DNA of 58,344 nucleotides from JAFDZV01 sp966128725 (lineage in GTDB: Bacteria > Bacteroidota > Ignavibacteria > OLB7): contig CBHYLN010000010.1 of NCBI GenBank assembly GCA_966128725.1, forward strand, positions 1-58,344, given 5' to 3'. Below the pieces are notes generated by a model. That model made no database searches. It was given only the letters and a program-made list of their open reading frames with translations, and was not told the origin of the DNA. Positions 8,866 to 18,235 of the stretch are shown here, one piece after another. A program made the translations under genes and the position numbers. The stretch's first letter is position 1. Every line of letters begins with the position of its first letter.

Positions 8866-10365
8866 TTACTTCACCGCACGTGACAGCGCCTCGAACGAGG
8901 CCGCGATGCTGGCATTCGACGCCGAGAACGTGTCCACGCGCACGGTGGGGTCCAGATCGCGCAGCAGATAGGGATTCCCGAAATCAACCAGGATCGACGG
9001 ACCCGCCAGCGCATGGGCCACCACCTCGCGTTGCGCCGGGCTTACATCAACAGTGCCGGCAAACCCCCGAGGGCGCACGAACAGGCCAACCACCGCCGAT
9101 GCCGCAGCCTCCACCCTGGCCAGAATCGCCTCCACTTCCTCCGGCGTGGCCGAGGGCGTTACGACAACGGCGTCGGCATCAGAGTGATGCCATTGATTGA
9201 ACTGCGCCATCCACTGCGCGGGCTTCTCGGCGGCCGAATCGTCGGCCACGGCAATCACGATTGTTGGATCGGGCAGCGACCGCATGCGCCCGGCAAGCTG
9301 CACCGAGCGGCGCGCCGCCTCAAGGGCAATAACGTCGTGCCCACGGAATCCCGTTGCCGCGTGTTGCACGTCGTCCTGATACCCCGAGGTCCACTTCTTC
9401 ATCGCCGCTATCCGATTGGACGACTCCTTCACCCGGCTCACCTTGAACTGCTTGGCGTTAAAGGCCGCAACCAGCGCGTTGTAGGCTTCGGCCGGATCCG
9501 CCGGTATGCACAACACGTCGGCGCCGGCACGATAGGCCATCAACGCGGCCTGGCCGGCACCATAGGTATTGGTGATGGCGTGCATGTCCAGCGCGTCGGT
9601 TACGATGACGCCGTCGAATCCCATCTCCAGGCGCAGCAGGTCGCGCGTGATGGCCTCGGAAAGCGATGCAGGCAGGCCGGAGCTGTCGAGCACGGGCACG
9701 GAGATATGGCCAACCATTACCGAGCGGACGCCTTTGCTGATCGCGGTTCGGAACGGCACCAGCTCAACGGTGTCCAGGCGCCGCCGGTCGCGGTCGATCA
9801 CCGGAAGCTCGCTGTGCGAATCCACCGACGTATCACCGTGACCCGGGAAATGTTTGGCGCAGGCGATCACGCCTCCATCCTGCATGCCCTGGATGTAGGC
9901 GTGCACGTGATCGGCAACCAGGTCCGGCGAGTCACCGAAGGCGCGGATGTTGATGATGGGATTGGAGTGTTCGGTGTTGATATCGGCAACGGGGGCGTAG
10001 TTCCAGTGGATGCCGATCGCGCGCATCTCGCGGGCGATGCTGCGCGCAACCGAGTAGGTGGCCGACACATCCTGCGAGCTGCCGAGGGCCATCATGCTGG
10101 GGAACTCCGTGCCCCCCGCGAAGCGCATGGTAACGCCGTCCTCGCAATCGGCCGACATCAGCAGCGTGCCACCGGCCAGCAACTGCACATCGGCAATGGT
10201 ACGGTGCACGGTTTCAACATCGCCGTCGAACAGCACAAAACCGCCAACATGACGCTCGGCCACCATGCCGCCGATGGCATCGCGATAAGCGGAATCGGAC
10301 TGGTATTGCGCGCAGTTGAGTCTGGGAAAGATCGACTGGGCAAGGAGCAGGTTGTGTTCGACCAT
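8866..10365 (-). CDS. Glycoside hydrolase family 3, NagZ-like beta-N-acetylhexosaminidase
   Basis: The protein is about 499 residues from the ATG at 10365. It carries the NagZ signature KHFPGHGDT (from K171), with the catalytic His/Asp loop used by GH3 N-acetylglucosaminidases, and the nucleophile motif GVIVTDALDM (D257). The first 330 residues form the TIM barrel. The remainder, about 170 residues, resembles the alpha/beta sandwich domain of longer GH3 enzymes. The role is removal of GlcNAc from peptidoglycan or chitin fragments. The start is uncertain: the frame stays open upstream, with an ATG at 10542 and a hydrophobic stretch further up (VFVSAVAAVLLCL), so an anchored longer form is possible. 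It is divergent from glgA. Confidence 0.85.
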   Translation of the reverse strand: MVEHNLLLAQSIFPRLNCAQYQSDSAYRDAIGGMVAERHVGGFVLFDGDVETVHRTIADVQLLAGGTLLMSADCEDGVTMRFAGGTEFPSMMALGSSQDVSATYSVARSIAREMRAIGIHWNYAPVADINTEHSNPIINIRAFGDSPDLVADHVHAYIQGMQDGGVIACAKHFPGHGDTSVDSHSELPVIDRDRRRLDTVELVPFRTAISKGVRSVMVGHISVPVLDSSGLPASLSEAITRDLLRLEMGFDGVIVTDALDMHAITNTYGAGQAALMAYRAGADVLCIPADPAEAYNALVAAFNAKQFKVSRVKESSNRIAAMKKWTSGYQDDVQHAATGFRGHDVIALEAARRSVQLAGRMRSLPDPTIVIAVADDSAAEKPAQWMAQFNQWHHSDADAVVVTPSATPEEVEAILARVEAAASAVVGLFVRPRGFAGTVDVSPAQREVVAHALAGPSILVDFGNPYLLRDLDPTVRVDTFSASNASIAASFEALSRAVK

Positions 10366-10716
10366 GCGCCACTCGGTAATACGGAGATCCGCTCCACCAT
10401 CACACCCCGCGCAAATGGGATCGTGTTGTGGATCGGAACGGTTGAAGGGTTCGATCGCCGGAGAATTGTTCGGTTGGGGTGTCAGGAAACGCCGAACGAG
10501 CCGCCGTGCACGGGCATGGGATTGCACCCAAACATTACGCATCGCGCCACGGAGGACGCGCAAACATAGCAGTACCGCGGCAACGGCGCTGACGAAAACT
10601 TGGTAACGGAACGTCACCAAGGGCCCCACAGGGCCACACGGCGCGTTGTACCCTGCTCCCTTTTCGTATATTTGCGATCTTCGCGTCAAATCACGATTTC
10701 ATCGTTCGGGAACTCT
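10366..10716. other. Divergent intergenic region between GH3 gene and glgA
   Basis: It contains the glgA promoter (10646-10674) and the possible N-terminal extension of the GH3 gene. No separate gene is seen. Confidence 0.55.
10646..10674 (+). promoter_or_regulatory. Bacteroidota-type promoter of glgA
   Basis: TTG at 10646-10648, an 18-nt spacer and TATATTTG at 10667-10674 fit the TAnnTTTG promoter class, with an exact -7 box and a slightly short spacer. It would give a leader of about 35-40 nt before the ATG at 10717. Confidence 0.6.
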
Positions 10717-12192
10717 ATGGCAAAAAGCCTGAGCATTCTCTTCGTTACCAGTGAGGTTGTTCCGTTTGCAAAGACCGGCGGGCTCGCCGATGTCAGCGCT
10801 GCGCTTCCTCTGGCGCTTACGGAGATCGGTCACGACGTCCGCATTGTTGTGCCGAAGTATGGGACGGTCTCGGAGCGGCGGAACCGCATCCACGAGATCA
10901 AGCGCCTGAAGGATATTCCAATCATGGTGGCCGGCGAGGAATCCATGGCTACGGTGAAAAGTTCGCAGGTTGTGAACTCACGCGCGAAGGTTCAGGTGTA
11001 TCTCGTCACCAACGACAAGTACCTTGAGCCGGTAAAGGGGATTTATCAGAATCCCGCAACCGGCAAGGACTTCCCGAACAACGACGAGCGCTTCATCTTC
11101 TTCCAGAAGGCGGTCTTGGAGACCTGTATCCGGTTGGGCTGGCGTCCGGATGTGATCCACTGCAATGACTGGCAGACCGCGCTTATCCCGGCCTTCCTGA
11201 AGGAGCTGTATGCCAAGGATAATTTCTTCGCGCATACACGTGTAGTATTCACGATCCACAACCTTGCGTATCAGGGCTCGTTCCCTGCTTCCACGTTCGA
11301 GAAAACGGGCCTGCCTGCAAAGGTGTTTACCTCGGCTGGCGCCGAACACGGCGGCGCGGTAAACTTCATCAAGGCCGGCATTGCCTACGCCGACGCCCTG
11401 GCAACCGTATCGCCCACGTACGCGAAGGAGATCATGACCTCCGCGCACGGCAACGGTCTGGAAGGCACGCTGAAGAAGCACAAGGACAAGCTGTTCGGAA
11501 TCATGAACGGCGTGGACACCGAGGTGTGGAACCCCGAGACCGATAAGCTTATCGACACGAAGTACTCGCGCGCCTCGCTCGAGGGGAAGTTCGAGAACAA
11601 GGCCGCGCTGGCATCCAAGTTCGGCATGATGGCCGATCTGGATACGCCGATGGTTGGCATGATCGCCCGCATGGTGGAACAGAAGGGCTACGATCTGCTT
11701 ATCGACAGCATCGACGAGCTTGCCAAGGCAGGCGTACAGCTTGTGGTGATGGGCGAAGGCGAGAAGAAGTATCAGGCGGCGCTGGAGAAGGCCGCGCGCA
11801 AGCATAAGAACGTTGCCGTTCATGTTGGCTACGAGGAAGAGCTGGCGCACCTGATACAGGCCGGCTCGGACATGCTCCTGATGCCGTCGCAGTTCGAGCC
11901 CTGCGGCCTGAACCAACTGTATGCGCTTGCCTACGGTACGGTGCCGATCGTACACAAGACCGGCGGCCTGGCCGATTCCATCGCCGACTACAACCCAAAG
12001 AAGGGTGTCGGCAACGGCTTCGTGTTTTCACAGTACACGGTGAAGGGGCTTCTCGACGCGGTGACGCGCGCGATCGCGCTGTATCGCGACGAGGAGAAGT
12101 GGGAAGCGCTGCTGCTTTCGATCATGGAGGAAGACCACTCCTGGAAGGCATCCGCCGCCGAGTATGTGGAGAAGCTGTACCGAAAGGCATAG
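10717..12192 (+). CDS. glgA: Glycogen (starch) synthase, GT5
   Basis: This 491-residue cytosolic enzyme transfers glucose from ADP-glucose (or UDP-glucose) to a growing alpha-1,4-glucan. The N terminus MAKSLSILFVTSEVVPFAKT runs into the nucleotide-sugar binding motif KTGGLADV (from K19). The C-terminal Rossmann half has GMIARMVEQKGYDLL and the acceptor/donor loop SQFEPCGLNQLYALAYGTVPIVHKTGGL, diagnostic of GT5 synthases. The length is normal. No other glycogen genes are adjacent. The next genes are an exported DUF4270-type lipoprotein and a barrel protein. Confidence 0.96.
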   Translation: MAKSLSILFVTSEVVPFAKTGGLADVSAALPLALTEIGHDVRIVVPKYGTVSERRNRIHEIKRLKDIPIMVAGEESMATVKSSQVVNSRAKVQVYLVTNDKYLEPVKGIYQNPATGKDFPNNDERFIFFQKAVLETCIRLGWRPDVIHCNDWQTALIPAFLKELYAKDNFFAHTRVVFTIHNLAYQGSFPASTFEKTGLPAKVFTSAGAEHGGAVNFIKAGIAYADALATVSPTYAKEIMTSAHGNGLEGTLKKHKDKLFGIMNGVDTEVWNPETDKLIDTKYSRASLEGKFENKAALASKFGMMADLDTPMVGMIARMVEQKGYDLLIDSIDELAKAGVQLVVMGEGEKKYQAALEKAARKHKNVAVHVGYEEELAHLIQAGSDMLLMPSQFEPCGLNQLYALAYGTVPIVHKTGGLADSIADYNPKKGVGNGFVFSQYTVKGLLDAVTRAIALYRDEEKWEALLLSIMEEDHSWKASAAEYVEKLYRKA

Positions 12193-12536
12193 CTGGCCGC
12201 GGCGCGCAACGCGAAATGCATTGGTCCCCGCGTCTGGTGAACCTGGCCGGCCTGGAGCGCTGCTCCGGGCCGTTCGCGCATTTCAAGCCCGGCACGCCTG
12301 CCCCCGCGCGAGGCGCGGCAATACGGCCCGCCCACGCGCCGCATCCGGAAGCAACGTGCGCCGATAATGCCCAAGCCGGATTGCGCCGTGTGTGCATATT
12401 CCCGCGGGGCGTGTTACCGACGTTATAGAATCGCTCCGCCGCGTCTGATTATCGGGCGGCCGTGGTTGGCCGCCACCATCGATACGATGCCATCGTTGCC
12501 TTGCCCGGCATAACGAACCGAGGTAGTTTCCCGTCC
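12193..12536. other. Intergenic region glgA to DUF4270 gene
   Basis: It has no recognisable gene. A 7-bp-stem hairpin (12455-12474, GGCGGCC / GGCCGCC) lies in the leader of the downstream gene. No TAnnTTTG box was found. Confidence 0.5.
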
Positions 12537-13850
12537 ATGTTTGCAGTTGCCAAGTTTCGTCCAATCCTCTGCTGGCTTGCTCTCCCCTTGCTGGGGCTGG
12601 CATCGGCAGCCTGTAACGACAACCCAACCACGATCGGCGCGGATTATCTCCCCGAGAACGTCGAGCTGCGCTCGTATACGCTACGGCCGGAGGACTTCGA
12701 GATCACAAGCGGGTTGGCTATCTCCTCCAACAGCACGCCGGAAGGCGGCGAGGGTGTTCTGGTGGGCCGCTCGCCGGACGGCATCACCGCGCACGGGCTG
12801 CTGGCGATCACAACCGAGAACCCGATCCTTTCCGGATCGGCCGCCAAGCCGGTGAAAAGCGCCACGCTGAAGTTCAGGACCGGGCATTACCGCTACGGCG
12901 ATACCAGCACACGCGCCGCGAGTTTCGATGTGGTGGTCCTTAACGACGTGTTCAGCTCCACCGACAAATGGTCGCCGGATCTGGTAACCAGGATCGAGGC
13001 CGGATCGGTGCTCGGCACGTTTTCCGGCACGTACGATAACGACACCACGCTCGCGGTATCGCTTGACCCCACGGCCACGCAGACGTTTCTGCAGGAATAC
13101 TTCCGATACGATTCGGCCAACGGCACGCGCGAATTCAAGACCCTGAAAACCCTGGCGTTACGCGCGCGCTCCGACGGCCGCATCATCACGCGCCTGAACG
13201 GGATATCCGGCATCAGCGAAGCCTATCGCCCTTCCCTTTCGGTGACGGTTGTTGACGGCACGGCCGACGACAGCACCGTGTCGCTGGCGGTTGGCAGCAC
13301 CAACTGGATCACCGACGCGGTACCGAACGCCGGGCCTGGTCGCATCGTGGTGCAGGGTGGGCCTGCGGCCCGCACGCTGCTGCGCTTGCGGCTGGACTCG
13401 ATCCCCAACACCGCGGTGATCCACTCGGCCGAGCTTCGCCTTACGCTTGACCCCGCCAACTGCGCGGTTGGCACGATGGGCATCACGAACTACCTGGTTG
13501 CGTATCTCGGCGTGGACAGCTCGTTGCAGAACTCCTTCTATCTACGATCGAGCGTCGCCGGCGTGTTCCCCGTGAACCGGATGACACAGGCCGACACCAG
13601 CGCCTTCACCGACGTCTATCGCTTCACGACCCTTGGGCCGGCGGTTGGCAGTTGGTTGCGGCATCAGCGTGGCCTGGACCACACGTACAACAACAACGGC
13701 GTGATCCTTGCGCTGAACCGTGGCAGCTCCGGCACGAACCTGGAAACCACGACGGTTGACCGCCTTACGTTCTTCGGCACCAACGCCGCCGACGCATCCA
13801 AGCGCCCGTCCCTTACCATCTATTATTCGCTGCAGTCCGATGCGAAGTAA
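12537..13850 (+). CDS. DUF4270-type exported lipoprotein
   Basis: This 437-residue lipoprotein has a signal peptide and an acylated cysteine at residue 26 (LASAAC|NDNPTTIGADYLP). A cysteine soon followed by an xIGxDLL-like segment is how DUF4270 proteins of Bacteroidota begin. The rest is predicted beta-rich, with a repeated pattern of aligned strands (SATLKFRTG..., SAELRLTLD...) as in DNRLRE-like beta-sandwich adhesion modules. In Bacteroidota, DUF4270 genes are commonly found next to glgA, as here; that is recalled knowledge. The function of the family is not established. The gene overlaps the next one by 11 bp, so the two are probably co-translated. Confidence 0.75.
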   Translation: MFAVAKFRPILCWLALPLLGLASAACNDNPTTIGADYLPENVELRSYTLRPEDFEITSGLAISSNSTPEGGEGVLVGRSPDGITAHGLLAITTENPILSGSAAKPVKSATLKFRTGHYRYGDTSTRAASFDVVVLNDVFSSTDKWSPDLVTRIEAGSVLGTFSGTYDNDTTLAVSLDPTATQTFLQEYFRYDSANGTREFKTLKTLALRARSDGRIITRLNGISGISEAYRPSLSVTVVDGTADDSTVSLAVGSTNWITDAVPNAGPGRIVVQGGPAARTLLRLRLDSIPNTAVIHSAELRLTLDPANCAVGTMGITNYLVAYLGVDSSLQNSFYLRSSVAGVFPVNRMTQADTSAFTDVYRFTTLGPAVGSWLRHQRGLDHTYNNNGVILALNRGSSGTNLETTTVDRLTFFGTNAADASKRPSLTIYYSLQSDAK

Positions 13851-15129
13851 CCCATTCCCACGGCCCACAATCCGATTGCGCCTCGGAGCCCTCGCTCTGG
13901 CGGCGGCGACCATCGGCGCTGTGATCGGGCCTGCTGTTGCGTTGGCGCAAACCGGCGGCGGAAGCACGTATTCGATTTTCAACCTTGGCGACCTGCAGAC
14001 CAGTTCAACGGTTGCCTCGGCCGGGCGTGGCGGCGTTGAATGCGCGGTGCCCAGCACAACGATTCTGAACTCGCTGAACCCCGCTGGCTGGCAGGACCTG
14101 CGCCTGGTAACCCTGCAGGCCGGCTTGAACTTCGAGCAGTTTCAGGTAAGCGATGGAAGCTCCACGCTGTACCAGAACAACAGCCGTCTGCAGGATTTCG
14201 CGGTTGGCCTTCCGTACTCCGAAAAGCTGGGCGGCCTGGCGTTTGGCATTCACCCGTATTCCACGGTGAACTATCGCACGCAGGTGGTGCGCCAGGTTCC
14301 ATTTGGCGATACCACAACGGCCATGCGCACCACCTACAGTGGGCGGGGCGGGATCTCCGAGGCCTTTGTTGGTGGCTCCATCAAACCCCTCCCCTGGCTT
14401 TCGGTGGGCGCCACGGCCAACCTGTTCTTTGGCTCGATCCGTAATCAAAGCGATGTCACGTTCGACCGCAAGGAGTTCGCGCAGGCAAACTATCTGGCAT
14501 CCGATCGCTATGTGGGCACGGGCGGGCGTATCGGCGTGCAGGCACAGCCTACAGAGGATATCCGGCTGGGCGCGGTGTTTGAAACGGGCAGCGATCTGGA
14601 GGGCGACAACCTGGTGACCACAACGCTTGTGGACAATGGCGTCACCGTGCTGGATACGGTGGGCAAAAGCACGGGCACGGTAACGGTGCCGCCGCGCATC
14701 ACGTTCGGCGCATCGTTCGTCACCGGCCGGTTTCTGCTTTCAGGCGACATGAGCATGCAGTCCTGGGACGCAACAAAGATCGCCACCTCGCGCGCCGAGA
14801 ACCGATTTGCCGTGGGCGTGGATCGCCTGCCCAGCACTTCGTTGAACGCAAGCGGGTTCGAGCGATGGACGTTCCGGTTTGGCGCCTACTATCGCCAGAC
14901 ATATTACCAGCCGCTGAACGGCGAGGGTATCAATCAGATGGCGCTCACGCTTGGCGCGCGCTGGCCAATCACCAGCCCCAATGTGTTCAACTCCAGCACG
15001 GCGCTGGATGTGGCGCTCGAGCTCGGCAAACGCGGCAACGCAACCAATGGCCTTACCGAGGAATTCTTCGGCCGCGTCGCCGTAGAGCTGTCGGTCAGCG
15101 AGCTGTGGTTCGTCCGCTCGCGCCGCTGA
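13840..15129 (+). CDS. Predicted outer membrane beta-barrel protein
   Basis: This 429-residue protein has a long signal peptide (cleavage probably after AVALAQ). Many short amphipathic strands follow, with turn-rich loops such as YSIFNLGDLQTSSTVASAGRGG near the start, a pattern seen in FadL/OmpP1-like and T9SS-associated barrels. I chose the ATG at 13840, which overlaps the end of the DUF4270 gene. The final residues are basic (RSRR), so the C-terminal aromatic signal is not the classical one. The pairing with the lipoprotein suggests a shared surface function. The exact family is not identified. Confidence 0.65.
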   Translation: MRSNPFPRPTIRLRLGALALAAATIGAVIGPAVALAQTGGGSTYSIFNLGDLQTSSTVASAGRGGVECAVPSTTILNSLNPAGWQDLRLVTLQAGLNFEQFQVSDGSSTLYQNNSRLQDFAVGLPYSEKLGGLAFGIHPYSTVNYRTQVVRQVPFGDTTTAMRTTYSGRGGISEAFVGGSIKPLPWLSVGATANLFFGSIRNQSDVTFDRKEFAQANYLASDRYVGTGGRIGVQAQPTEDIRLGAVFETGSDLEGDNLVTTTLVDNGVTVLDTVGKSTGTVTVPPRITFGASFVTGRFLLSGDMSMQSWDATKIATSRAENRFAVGVDRLPSTSLNASGFERWTFRFGAYYRQTYYQPLNGEGINQMALTLGARWPITSPNVFNSSTALDVALELGKRGNATNGLTEEFFGRVAVELSVSELWFVRSRR

Positions 15130-15305
15130 TGGACTGCCCGTACAGTACGTCGGGCAATCGGTGACTCCGGAAATGATTCACCGGACCACCCCCGGCATCC
15201 GAACGGTACAGGCGCATACAGACAACGTCAGCGCGGAACGCGGAGGCCATCGCGCACCGTGTTCCCCGCTCCCTCCTCCTTTTGCACGGTTACGGCCCTC
15301 ACAGC

Positions 15306-15785
15306 ATGTACGCAGGATTCGGCTACGACATACACCGCCTGGAACCCGGGCTGCCGATGCGCCTGGGCGGCGTGGACATTCCCGACGCCGATCGTGGCCC
15401 GGTTGCGCACTCTGACGGCGACGTGCTGATGCATGCCCTGTGCGACGCATTGCTGGGCGCCGCCGCGCTTGGCGATATCGGACGCCATTTCCCGGATACC
15501 GATCCGGCCTATCGCGGTATCAACTCGCTGGAACTGCTGGGCCACGTTGTAACGCTCCTTGCGGCCAACGGATTCCGCCCGCGGAATGTCGACTGCATGC
15601 TGGTGCTTGAAGCGCCGAAGATCGCGCCCTATCGCGAGCTGATGCGCGAACGCATCGCCGCGGTGCTGGCATTGGTGCCGGAGCGTGTGTCGGTAAAGGC
15701 AACCACGAACGAAGGGCTGGGCCCAATCGGCGCACGCGAAGGGATTGCCGCCTACGCAATGGTGACGATCGAGGCACTGGCCTGA
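15306..15785 (+). CDS. ispF: 2-C-methyl-D-erythritol 2,4-cyclodiphosphate synthase
   Basis: This 159-residue enzyme of the MEP isoprenoid pathway forms the cyclic diphosphate from CDP-ME-2P, releasing CMP. The zinc ligands are seen in GYDIHRL (D8, H10) and in the AHSDGDVLMHALCDALLGA block, with GDIGRHFPDTD following. The C-terminal KATTNEGLGPIGAREGIAAYA is the family's terminal signature. I chose the ATG at 15306. Another MEP gene, dxs, lies at 39504-41450, so the pathway genes are dispersed. A sensor kinase gene follows after 23 bp and may be co-transcribed. Confidence 0.96.
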   Translation: MYAGFGYDIHRLEPGLPMRLGGVDIPDADRGPVAHSDGDVLMHALCDALLGAAALGDIGRHFPDTDPAYRGINSLELLGHVVTLLAANGFRPRNVDCMLVLEAPKIAPYRELMRERIAAVLALVPERVSVKATTNEGLGPIGAREGIAAYAMVTIEALA

Positions 15786-15808
15786 CAGCTCACGACAACG
15801 GATCCAGC

Positions 15809-18169
15809 ATGCGGAGTGGATTGCGTATGTATCGAACCATACCGCCGCCAACACGCCGGAAGGCATCACATGCCGATGGATCCGTGCGCCTGGTTGTTGC
15901 AGCCTGCGCCCTGATACTGTTTGCGCTCGCCGCGCGCGGGCAGGATACCACGCCGACGCCATCAAAAGCCCCAACGCCTTCGGCACATCAGGCACCACCG
16001 GCCGCGCATCCCAACGGCATCACCGTTGCCGACCGGTTGTTCCGTATCCCGAACGGGTTCCTGGGCCTGCGGGCCAATGGCGGCGACTGTTTCCTCACGA
16101 CCTACAACGACACCCTTGCCACGCTTCAAGCATTCCTGTACGCCGGCCTTACGCCGTACGACTTCGCCACCGTGGGCGGTAATTCGCAATCGGGCGTGGT
16201 GCTGGGTTCGTACGCCGGCCTGCCGTGCCTGCTGAGAGTGAATCTGGCATCCGGAGCGCATGCCACGTTCATCTGGAAAGGCACACAGGGCACGCTGCGC
16301 CACATCGCGGGCGCGGCCGATTTCGACGGCAACGGCGCGGCCGAAATCGCGGCGTACGGCGAAGGCGGCTTTGCGCTGGTTGGCGTCGACGGCCACGAGC
16401 GTTTCGTGCTGCGCGAGAATGTGGTGGCCGCGATCGCGGCCCGGGGGGATTCGGTGCACATATATGCCGCATGGCGCGACGGCGACGGGATACGCCTTGC
16501 AGCGCTGGATGCGAGCACCGGCCGTGTGCTGGCCGCGCGCGACCTGCCGGATGCCGGCACGCCAATCATGCGCATGGTGGAAACATCGGCCGGCGAACGG
16601 CTGCTGGTGCTTGGCGGAGGCATGGCCCCGCGCGCGTACCTGTTCGAGCCGAATCTTGATGCCGCTTACGAGCGCTTCGCCCTGCCGGCCGCTCCGCTTG
16701 GCGTGGCACAGTATCAGGATGACGACGGCATCGTGGCGGCGGCAATCCTTGGCGCGTACCCAGCCCCCATGATGATGCAGCTTGGCGCCACGCCGGAGCA
16801 GCAACGCGATCAACGGCTGGAGTACCCGCTTACGGGGCTTCCAGTTTCCGCGAACATCGTGGGCCGATACCTGGCGCTGGCCGCACGCGACACCGTAGTG
16901 CTGTACAATCGCTCGTTCGCGATGGTTGGCACTATCCCGTCGGTGGGCTCACCCGATGCAACAATTGTCGCCATCGACTCCTCACGCCTGCTGATCTCCT
17001 CGCCCACGATGTCGCGCGTGATCGCGATTCCCGGCACGCCCGAACCGTGGGTGGTGCGGCATTGGCCGACGGTGGCGCTGGCCGTGTTCCTGGGCATCGC
17101 GATTGTTGGCGTGGTAATGCTGGTACGGCGCGAACGATTTATCCGCGCCGTCCACAACAATCTGGTGCGCGCACCTGGCTCCTCGGGCGTGGTAATCACC
17201 AGCGCGTCGCAGCGGGTGCGGCACGTCAACGCCTCGGCCCGCAGGCTGCTCGGCATCGAGCCGCTGACGCCGCTGGGCCGGCACCTGCTGGAGTACCTCA
17301 CAGCCGACGAACATGCGCCGGTGCGCGAGGCACTGCGGCGTCTGTTCGCCGAAGGCATCGAGTTCGATCAACGTGTGGATGTCGTGAGCGACGGGCAGCA
17401 GCGCGCACTGATATTCCGAGGTCGCCCCATGACCCGCCGCTACGGATCGTTGGCCGGATACCTGTTGCTGATGGAGGACGTCACGCTCACGCTTGAACGC
17501 GAACGGCTGGTGAACTGGGCCTCGGTGGCGCACCACATCGCGCACGAGATGAAGACGCCGCTGGGCACCGTGCGCATGACCGCCGAGATGCTGCACGACA
17601 AGGTGGCGGCCCGCGGCGACGACCCGGATTCGCAGCGGGCCGCGCAACGTATCGTTCGGCAATCGATACGCCTGCGCGAGATTGTTGACGACCTGCTTAC
17701 GGTTGCCCGCACCGAGTCGCTCGATCGCGTTCCGGATGATCTGGGGCGCGTGGTGTCGGCGTTGATTCACGATCATGCCGACTCCCTTCCCTCCAACGTG
17801 GAAGTACGGCTGGAGCTGAACGGCGCGGCGTTTCCGCTGGAGCTGGACTCCGCGCAGCTCACCGTGGCGCTTCGCAACATGCTCGACAACGCGGTGCAGG
17901 CGATTGGATCGCGTCAGGAGGGATTGGTACGGGTTTCGCTCACCGAAAACACGAATGCACTGGTGCTGATCGTCGAAGACAACGGCATCGGCATGAGCAC
18001 GGGCACGCTCGCCAAACTCTTCCAACCGTTCTACACGGAGCGCCAGGGTGGCTCCGGCATCGGCACGGTGATCATCAAACGTGTGATCGAGGGGCACGGC
18101 GGCACCATCGCCATCGAAAGCGAACGCGGCAAGGGAACTCGATTCATAATCACGTTCCATCGGGCATAA
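15809..18169 (+). CDS. Membrane sensor histidine kinase with propeller-like ectodomain
   Basis: The protein has 786 residues. An N-terminal signal/anchor (residues about 25-45) is followed by a roughly 370-residue periplasmic domain with repeated beta-propeller blades. One blade has an FG-GAP/VCBS-type calcium loop, DFDGNGAAE (around residues 168-185). A transmembrane helix lies at about 418-440 (VALAVFLGIAIVGVVMLV). A PAS-like domain then leads to HisKA with VAHHIAHEMKTPL (H579 is the expected phospho-acceptor) and a HATPase with DNAVQAIG, VEDNGIGM and GSGIGTVIIKRVIEGHGG. No response regulator is nearby, so it looks like an orphan kinase. It sits between ispF and the truncated clpB. Confidence 0.88.
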   Translation: MRSGLRMYRTIPPPTRRKASHADGSVRLVVAACALILFALAARGQDTTPTPSKAPTPSAHQAPPAAHPNGITVADRLFRIPNGFLGLRANGGDCFLTTYNDTLATLQAFLYAGLTPYDFATVGGNSQSGVVLGSYAGLPCLLRVNLASGAHATFIWKGTQGTLRHIAGAADFDGNGAAEIAAYGEGGFALVGVDGHERFVLRENVVAAIAARGDSVHIYAAWRDGDGIRLAALDASTGRVLAARDLPDAGTPIMRMVETSAGERLLVLGGGMAPRAYLFEPNLDAAYERFALPAAPLGVAQYQDDDGIVAAAILGAYPAPMMMQLGATPEQQRDQRLEYPLTGLPVSANIVGRYLALAARDTVVLYNRSFAMVGTIPSVGSPDATIVAIDSSRLLISSPTMSRVIAIPGTPEPWVVRHWPTVALAVFLGIAIVGVVMLVRRERFIRAVHNNLVRAPGSSGVVITSASQRVRHVNASARRLLGIEPLTPLGRHLLEYLTADEHAPVREALRRLFAEGIEFDQRVDVVSDGQQRALIFRGRPMTRRYGSLAGYLLLMEDVTLTLERERLVNWASVAHHIAHEMKTPLGTVRMTAEMLHDKVAARGDDPDSQRAAQRIVRQSIRLREIVDDLLTVARTESLDRVPDDLGRVVSALIHDHADSLPSNVEVRLELNGAAFPLELDSAQLTVALRNMLDNAVQAIGSRQEGLVRVSLTENTNALVLIVEDNGIGMSTGTLAKLFQPFYTERQGGSGIGTVIIKRVIEGHGGTIAIESERGKGTRFIITFHRA

Positions 18170-18235
18170 CCCCGTTGAAACCCGCCGTGGCATGCACGAC
18201 GCATCGGTATCAGGTACTACAGTGGGAATTGATGT

